From assembly GCA_022495005.1 (NCBI GenBank), contig JAGYXB010001048.1, forward strand, positions 394,632 to 458,631: DNA of 64,000 nucleotides, in the 5' to 3' direction. The stretch is from Rhyacophila brunnea. Lineage: Eukaryota; Arthropoda; Insecta; Trichoptera; Rhyacophilidae. Shown here piece after piece: positions 57,465-64,000 of this stretch. The position numbers and the translations under genes were made by a program. Position 1 is the stretch's first letter. The number at the start of each line of letters is the position of its first letter. The notes below the pieces were generated by a model. The model was given only the letters and a program-made list of their open reading frames with translations, was not told where the DNA came from and ran no database searches.

Positions 57465-58070
57465 TTTCAGGTTAATAGTGTCTCTAAAATACATGAAGCA
57501 ATCTGAAAGCACTTTGTGTCTGATTGTGCAATCATGGGAAGATCAATAAACATGGACTCCGAAGGATCTTTGCGGTAGGGTGTTAAATTAAATTGCTTCA
57601 TTCCTTTCTTCAAAGGGTTCGCAGAGCTGTGTGATCTGTCTATTACAAGGTCTCGATCAAAAATATACCCCTTATCTAAGACTTAATAATAGACATGCGT
57701 CTAGCTTGGTTACAAATTTATCTAGACAAAAAAATACATATCGAACGTGTTAATTTTATTAAAATAAAGTACATTTATAATATTTAGTTTCTGAAAGTTA
57801 ATGTTTTATCAATTGAGTCAGCATGCACATATTAGAATTTTATTTCACAAATGGTTTCAAGATTATATTAAATTCTACAAGATGTCCTTTTAAGTCGATA
57901 ACTGTTTCGGTTTTGTAACACTATTATCAAGATTACAAACTATGTCTAAGCTTAATAGTATAAAATTAATAGAATGAGACAAAATGTTTTCTCTCTCTCT
58001 CACGCTGTTAAACCTTATTAATTTAAAATAATTAATACACCCTCCTACATGTTAAAATATATAATTCTCT
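57465..58070. other. AT-rich interval, nothing firm
   Basis: 57480-57680 is slightly GC-richer and may continue the relic upstream, but no frame is convincing. A CTCTCTCTCTC run occurs near 57990. Confidence 0.3.
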
Positions 58071-58072
58071 TT

Positions 58073-58290
58073 TTACCATGTCCGATCGTAATAAGATCAT
58101 AATTATAGGCCTACACAGAGAGGAGGTTTGTATTAACAGATTTTTGTTTTCACGATAAATGGGTGTTAGCCATTAGCTCAACCCATCAGTTCTATGCTAT
58201 GACTCCAAACACAAATTGAAAAACAATATGTGTCAACCATGTCATTATAAGCTGACGCGTAAGCCGCTTGGTTATCGTGGGTAATTACCT
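58073..58290 (-). mobile_element. SINE-like repeat (family E), copy 4
   Basis: ACCATGTCCGATCGTAATAA through ACGATAAATGGGTGTTAGCC to CATTATAAGCTGACGCGTAA and CCGCTTGGTTATCGTGGGTA. On the minus strand the last part is the tRNA-like start of the head. The B-box region is deleted. Confidence 0.55.
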
Positions 58291-58889
58291 AGATTAAAAA
58301 TATACTACCAAGTATTAGTCTTTACCGAAATGTCATTTGTAAATGCGTTGTATTAGGCGTGAGCGAAGGGTTATTTTACATGTAAAAGCGGTATTTCTTA
58401 TAGGAAATGTTTATTATTAATATTTGATGAAATAAATTAAATTGATTGTAAAATTATATAACTAGAAAAAATACCAGATGTCAGTGCCACCTGTCAACGT
58501 TATTGGCTGTGGATTAGTTCTACAACATAAATTATTTCAGGAAAATTCGATATACTTATCAAATTACCGAAAACTGTTCTATTCTCTCTATATCGAGCAT
58601 TTATTATTCTTATAGAAATTGACATTGTTTTACAAGTGATTCTAATTTAAGAATTACTGTATGACATTGAGGTCTATGTAATCAGTGATCTCGTTTATAT
58701 ATATCTACGTATATATATCTTATATTGCTTACATTATAATGCTATATGGCAAATATGGAGCAAAAAGTACGTACATAATATGCAGACAAACGCATTATTA
58801 TCTCTGTCCGTCTATGGCGCACGGCGTTCCCGTCTTAACACATACAACTATGTAAAACGAAACAGGGTTGTCCACAACTATTTGAAATG

Positions 58890-59310
58890 TTATTTATCAC
58901 TCAAAATTATTTATTTACATGTACAAAAAAATAATATTAAAAAAGTATTTAAAGAGTAAATACAAAAAATAGTACGTGGAAGTATACTAAGTATTTATGA
59001 AATATCGTCCACCTAAACTTATTTTAATGTATGTGGAGTATTGCAATATCCGAAGGGATTTGATTGAATTTAGGTATTGCATTACCAATAGCAGGTTAGT
59101 TCTGCACCATGGGAGAATAAACAGCTCATGTTTCCGATTTCTAAAATAGTTATCGGAGACACATAGATTAAAACTACTAAAGCCAAGCCTATTTTAGAGA
59201 TAGTCAATCGGATAAAGCTAGGGATAGTATCCAAACAGTCTCAAGTAAAGGAGTCTCAAGAATTTCTTATGAACCACTTCCACCATAAGGTCGTACAACA
59301 ACCAGTGCGT
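58890..59310 (-). pseudogene. LINE 3' end (same family as 37112-37793), copy 3
   Basis: CGTCCACCTAAACTTATTTT, GCAGGTTAGTTCTGCACCAT, ATCGGATAAAGCTAGGGATA and CACTTCCACCATAAGGTCGT match the other two copies. About 60 bp of the middle is missing and many substitutions are present, so this is the oldest copy. Confidence 0.6.
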
Positions 59311-59474
59311 TGCCCACTCTCAAGCTTCATTCGAACTAAAGAGTAATATATTATTGAAAATATTTATTCATACTATATCGTATCTCGGCACATTTTCATT
59401 TATTTAAATATGATGAAAGTTTGAAAAGTTTGATAATAATTATGTTGTAAATATTTCTTTTTTATTAACGATTT

Positions 59475-59762
59475 TTACTTTTTTGTTTCACACCGTCTGA
59501 AACTACTGCGGCAACGACATCTGGATTCTGTCCACTGATTCAAATTTTCCAATTCGTGAACAGGGGCAAGTCCGCGGAATATAATGGACGAAAAACGAAG
59601 TTGAAGTAATTCTTGCAATTTGGCGACAGTATCGGTTAATAAAATTTATGAGACATCGTTTTGTCCTAATGCAAAATAACTTAACTTTGTTGTGAGCCAA
59701 TCTTGACCGTTTTTTACTTCAACTCGTCTTGGAAATAATTCAATCACATCATTCATCATCAT
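59475..59762 (-). pseudogene. Unrecognised coding-like frame with one in-frame stop
   Basis: The minus strand begins ATGATGATG at 59762 and reads MMMNDVIELFPRRVEVKNGQ, DWLTTKLSYFALGQNDVS, a TAA at 59646-59648, then ILLTDTVAKLQELLQLRFSS and IIFRGLAPVHELENLNQWTE to a TAA at 59475-59477, about 95 codons. The sequence is convincingly protein-like and its composition is less AT-rich than the flanks. The longer ATG-started frame on this strand (59503-59700) is in a different register and looks less natural. I do not recognise the family. It may be a decayed retrocopy, an exon with an assembly or sequence error, or a transposon ORF. Confidence 0.4.
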
Positions 59763-59764
59763 TA

Positions 59765-61170
59765 TTAGCTTTAAATGTATAAAATGATGCATAAAATCTT
59801 AATTATAATCATACAAATATTTCTATAAATTCTTACAGCCAACAAGTCATAATACTAGCTTTTCTCATACTTTATTTTCGTATATCTTTCTCACAACTGA
59901 GTATATTACTCTTTGTCGTATATACTTTTCGATCTATCTCTTTTGTTCGTAATGGAATGCGACGCTCTGTACGCAATATGCATTTAAAATTTATGTCAGT
60001 TAATTGAAATCTGAGGGATATCTATCAATTATAAATATTTACTGGATACATGTATTTTGAAAATAATAACATTTGAATTACTTAGTAAAACAGTTGTATT
60101 ATTGATGATTCTAGTGAATCTAGTGAAATCGAAGTGCATATTAACTGAAATATTTAAAGTTTAATGGGCTGTGTAACCTAAGGTGATAATACAGTATCGC
60201 GAGGGTTCCATAAAATAGTGGTTCTTCGTAGAGCCATCGTAAACTGGACGATTAAGAAAGCAAAACCCACTGCTGGGGTAGTTATGTATATTTTCGTATC
60301 CAATATTTTTTTACAACGTATGTTGATGACGTGCCAAATAAATATTCTTAACCTAAATGATATGCTTTTGTTATAATAAAAAATGTGGTTGCATTTTTAT
60401 TGTTTTATATTAGTATTATGTGCTTCTATATTTTGTGGCAACCCTAAAAACATGACACTTCCTACGAATGGCGAGCAAGAGCTGAATACGTAATAAATAA
60501 AAATAAAATAAAAACAAGTCTTGCAGACTCACACGGAGCACGTGGCTTATTCGTAATTTATTGACTTGCAACTGGGTCATGGTATGCCTCCGGCTTTATA
60601 ATAATAGTGCCTACTAATAACATAACATCGTTTCATTGCTCCGCATCGATGTCATCTATGGCCAGCGGCGCGACGAAATTGTGATTTTATCTGTTTTAAC
60701 ATACAGTAGAGCTTTATTACTCTGTGGTCAACATAATATTCTGTTATTTATTTGATTAAAATTTTCTACGCGTGTGATCCTGATAAAGGAATTACTGGAT
60801 TACAATTTATTATGGATAAGTGAATTTTTAATATGGGAGATTTCGAAGGTTGAATAGCACGCTATAACGAGTAAGGCCAATACGTTGATCGCGATCAAGT
60901 TGATTGAATATCGTCCTGCTGTTGATTTTATTACTTATGTACGCATCGTTATTTGTAATGTCGCGTGATTGATCATATAAATATTGATGGTAAATTAAAT
61001 ACATATTAAACATGTAACGTTAATGAAAAGCGCTGTTATCTCTCCAGGTGTGGTTTTTGCAAATATTTTTTTGTGCGAGTGATATTTGTTCTGATTTAAT
61101 CATTTGCCTTAGTAACTCTTATTGTTCAGCAGTGAGTTCATATATTTAGCTTTTCTTTAATAGAATAATC
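59765..61170. other. AT-rich interval, nothing recognised
   Basis: 60600-60700 is GC-richer (CATCTATGGCCAGCGGCGCG) and single copy here. No gene or bounded element is supported. Confidence 0.35.
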
Positions 61171-61174
61171 AATT

Positions 61175-61318
61175 CCCAGTGGTTAGGCTACAACATACGG
61201 CCGTAGCCATAAATTGACAAACGATACATGAAGTAGGGAGTAAGATAATGTTAACGCGCTTGTTTGAACATGTACCGAACCGGAAAAAAACGTTTTTTTC
61301 CTTAGCTTAACCACTGGG
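61175..61318. mobile_element. Small MITE with CCCAGTGGTTARGCTA ends
   Basis: CCCAGTGGTTAGGCTA and TAGCTTAACCACTGGG are inverted with one mismatch, enclosing 144 bp in total. No clear target duplication was found. Single copy in the window. Confidence 0.55.
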
Positions 61319-61319
61319 A

Positions 61320-62770
61320 AATGCCAATAGAAATGGCGTATTTCAAAAAATACTACCTTATTCTTAGGTCAATAATTATTATTAAACAATCATTATTCGT
61401 ATGTAGGATGTTTTTTCACATTTGGTCAAAGATATAGCTTATAATAAGAATCTTTAGAATTATCCTCAAAATTTGGTAATCATGCCCATTTTTTGAATAA
61501 TAAAATGCCTTATTCTTGTCAAATTTGGGATCACAGAGATTATAAATATATATTTTTTTGTAAATATTTCTATTATTTAAATAGGAGACAATTTTACTAA
61601 TGGTTTTATAAATGCGTTTAAAAATTAATGAATCTAAAAAAATTTAACACCACTGCACATGGATGTACTAAAATATGACTATATTCTAAAACATTAGATC
61701 GAGAGGTTTAAAAGAATACTATTTTATGTAATAAAAATACTTTATGCAGTCATCAAATAATGTTTAAAAATAAATATAAAAGATAATAAGCCTTCAAAAT
61801 TATGTAAATAGATTATCTACAACGTTTTAGGAATGTTCAGGCTAATGCTTTGAAAATACCATAAAACTCCATTTTGACCTACGTTGGGCATGTGGACCGT
61901 TTGTCAATTGATGTCATTTTTCTGTAGTTTTACGTGATTAGAATATTGATGCTTCATCGAATAGGCAAATTAAATTGTACAGAAGGTACCTAGCGAGAAA
62001 TGTAATGCTAATATCTACATTTTATAGTGCCACTGGATGTTAGGTTATGTGTAACAACCTGCGTATGTTTATGAAATGAGATGTCGATAGAGTTGCGGTA
62101 ATCAGCAATTACCTTTCAGATTTTATTGACAAAACAATGTTAAATGTTATTTTATTATAATAGATGGCGGCGTTCTCATGTGGTCGAAATAATAATTGGA
62201 TCGTTCGAAATTTGAAATAATTTAAAATTAATCATAAACTCAACAAATTTACTGCCAGATAATTAATTACATGTATTGATTTTGTTTACATTGTATGGCT
62301 TTTAGGGCATTCACCTTTGTATGTTTCGATGTATGTATAAATAATCTGCTTTGCCAATTAATTCATTTGCATACGTATTTTGAGGGATTTATTTTCACCG
62401 TCGCTTACATACAAACCGCCCGATTTAGCTAATTTTTATAAAATCTTATCTATGCTTAAAAAAGATAAGATTAATCAGTTTCTTGAAGAAGATGGTTGTT
62501 TTATATGAAAACATAATATAGGTACACGAAAAAGAATTTTCTGCCATTCATTTTGGAAATAATATTTTTTCTCTGAGTGATGAACGTATGCTTAAAAAAT
62601 TCGAAAATACATATAAGGTTTTAAAATGAATATATTATATAGATCGGCGAAAATAAAATAGACACAAAAATCACATTACCCAGGAAGACAGACAGTGAGG
62701 CACACGCCGTATTTTGTTTGTATGTTTGTTACTCAATACATTTTTTTTTCATTTGGTTTCTTTTTTATAA
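61320..62770. other. AT-rich interval; possible conserved block at 62230-62420
   Basis: 62230-62420 contains AGATAATTAATTACATG and CAATTAATTCATTTGCATAC, the latter pairing a homeodomain core with an octamer-like ATTTGCAT. It is not repeated elsewhere. 61984-62000 resembles the tip of family H. No gene is supported. Confidence 0.35.
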
Positions 62771-62773
62771 ATC

Positions 62774-63055
62774 ACTAGCTGAAGTACCCGGCTTCGCACA
62801 GGGTCGCTTCGTGGTTATATTTATCTTAGATATTTGAAAAATAATAAGAGGTAATTATTTTTTTAATATTAAAATATCTGTGTAATACAATATGGCAATA
62901 TGAAAATAATTCTAATAGGAGTAAAGGTCAAACATAAGAACACTAAATTAAAATCGAATCCAAAATATGAAAACGTTATTAATGTTATTAATATGTAGTA
63001 AAAAAAAATCAAAATTGGATGGAAAAAACAAACAAAAAACTTTGTATTTTATATA
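62774..63055 (+). repeat. Dispersed-repeat segment leading into the minisatellite
   Basis: ACTAGCTGAAGTACCCGGCT then TCGCACAGGGTCGCTTCG is a common start of insect dispersed repeats, and a shorter match occurs at 42879. The following 240 bp is AT-rich and non-coding. It probably belongs to the same element from which the tandem units arose. Confidence 0.4.
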
Positions 63056-63059
63056 ATAA

Positions 63060-64000
63060 TAATTTAGAAACCTTCGCAGGTGTGCGCACAACAACTGACA
63101 AAAGTTTCATCGCAATCGGATGAATGGTATAGGAACGCATACGAATAGTAGAAGAAGATGATTTTCTAATTCAGAAACCTTCGTGGGCATGCGCATGACA
63201 ACTCACCAAAGTTTCATTGCAATCGGATTAATGGTATAGGAACGCATACGAATAGAAGAAGAAGAAGATGGTTGTACTAATTCAAAAACCTTCGCGGGCG
63301 TGCGCACAACAACTGGTCAAAATTTCATCACAATCGGATGAATGGCATAAGAACGCATACAAATAGAAGAAGAAAAAGATGATTGTACTAATTGAGAAAC
63401 CTTTGCGGGCAAGGGCACAACACTTGATCAAAATGTCATTGCAATCGGATGAATGGTATAGGAACGCATAAGAATAGAAGTAGAAGATGATTTTCTAATT
63501 CAGAAACCTTTGCAGGCGTGCGCACGACAACTCACCAAAGTTTCATTGCAATCGGATGAATGGTATAGGAACGCATATGAATAGAAGAAGATGGTTGTAC
63601 TAATTCAGAAACCTTCGCGGGCTTGCGCACAACAACTGGTCAAATTTTCATCGCAATTGGATGAATGATATAAGAACGCATACGAATAGAAGAAGATAGA
63701 ATGAAGAAGAAGAAGAAGATGATGGTTTTACTAATTCAGAAACCTTTGCAGGCGTGCGCACGACAACTCACCAAAGTTTCATTGCAATCGGATGAATGGT
63801 ATAGGAACGCATACGAATAGAAGAGAAGATGGTTGTACTAATTCAGAAACCTTCGCGGGCTTGCGCACAACAACTGGTCAAATTTTCATCGCAATTGGAT
63901 GAATGGTGTAAGAACGCATACGAATAGAAGAAGATAGAATGAAGAAGAAGAAGAAGATGATGATTTTTCTAATTCAGAAACCTTCATGGATGTGCATACA
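63060..64000. repeat. Minisatellite of ~105-130-bp units with a duplicated two-unit block
   Basis: Units begin near 63068, 63171, 63284, 63395, 63500, 63608, 63737, 63843 and 63974, the last cut by the window edge. Each contains AAACCTTCGCGGGC-type sequence, TTTCATCGCAATCGGATGAA, TGGTATAGGAACGCATACGA and a variable GAAGAAGAAGATG run that accounts for the length differences. Units 5-6 (63500-63735) and 7-8 (63737-63970) are nearly identical as a pair, indicating a recent ~237-bp duplication. The sequence is non-coding. Confidence 0.85.

Noticed and set aside
63060..64000. CRISPR-like array of regularly spaced repeats
   Set aside because: Units are directly adjacent ~110-bp tandem repeats without unique spacers, in clearly eukaryotic DNA. 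It is a minisatellite.

Overview
This is a eukaryotic, AT-rich, gene-poor stretch, most likely from a lepidopteran insect. That assignment is inference. It rests on RTE-type LINE 3' ends of the kind common in moths, on the recurring GAAGTTATACTTC inverted-repeat element, and on the TCGCAATCGGATGAA minisatellite. I see no prokaryotic operons, no CRISPR array, no rRNA and no convincing functional tRNA gene. Nearly every long open frame on either strand is a chance frame or an antisense shadow of a transposon relic.

The window reads as a long intron or intergenic tract filled with decayed mobile elements. At least ten hAT-like non-autonomous DNA elements can be bounded, and seven of them keep recognisable 8-bp target-site duplications: 5064-5594, 8744-9087, 11604-11998, 22855-23416, 42145-42551, 53479-54041 and 54484-54783. 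A frameshifted hAT/BED-type transposase relic lies at about 25780-26370. Other DNA elements include TA-flanked foldbacks (7803-7972, 10050-10470), a TTA-flanked Harbinger-like foldback (47347-47665), a five-copy ~500-bp family, and several smaller inverted-repeat families. Retroelement relics are 3' ends of several LINE families (15935-16185, 29549-30045, 37112-37793, 40915-41300, 44886-45520, 47698-48120, 58890-59310) and a tRNA-derived SINE-like family (1800-1975, 36225-36450, 38455-38672, 58073-58290).

Host-gene signal is scarce. The best candidate is a 60-nt internal exon at 21367-21426 (+) with a good acceptor and a consensus AG|GTAAGT donor, so the window may lie mostly inside introns of a gene on the + strand. 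Several ATG-poor coding-like frames have no product I can name: 804-1127 (+), 10644-10883 (-), 18640-18950 (-), 19738-19965 (-), 33790-33953 (+), 57000-57460 (+) and 59475-59762 (-). They could be exons, retrocopies or relics of unrecognised transposons. The right edge (about 63060-64000) is a ~110-bp minisatellite with a duplicated two-unit block.

I found no clear new multi-gene system. The observations most worth checking are the unrecognised coding-like islands, RFX X-box-like palindromes carried by a repeated element, the nested and co-amplified DNA elements, and several non-repetitive, relatively GC-rich islands that may be conserved regulatory DNA.
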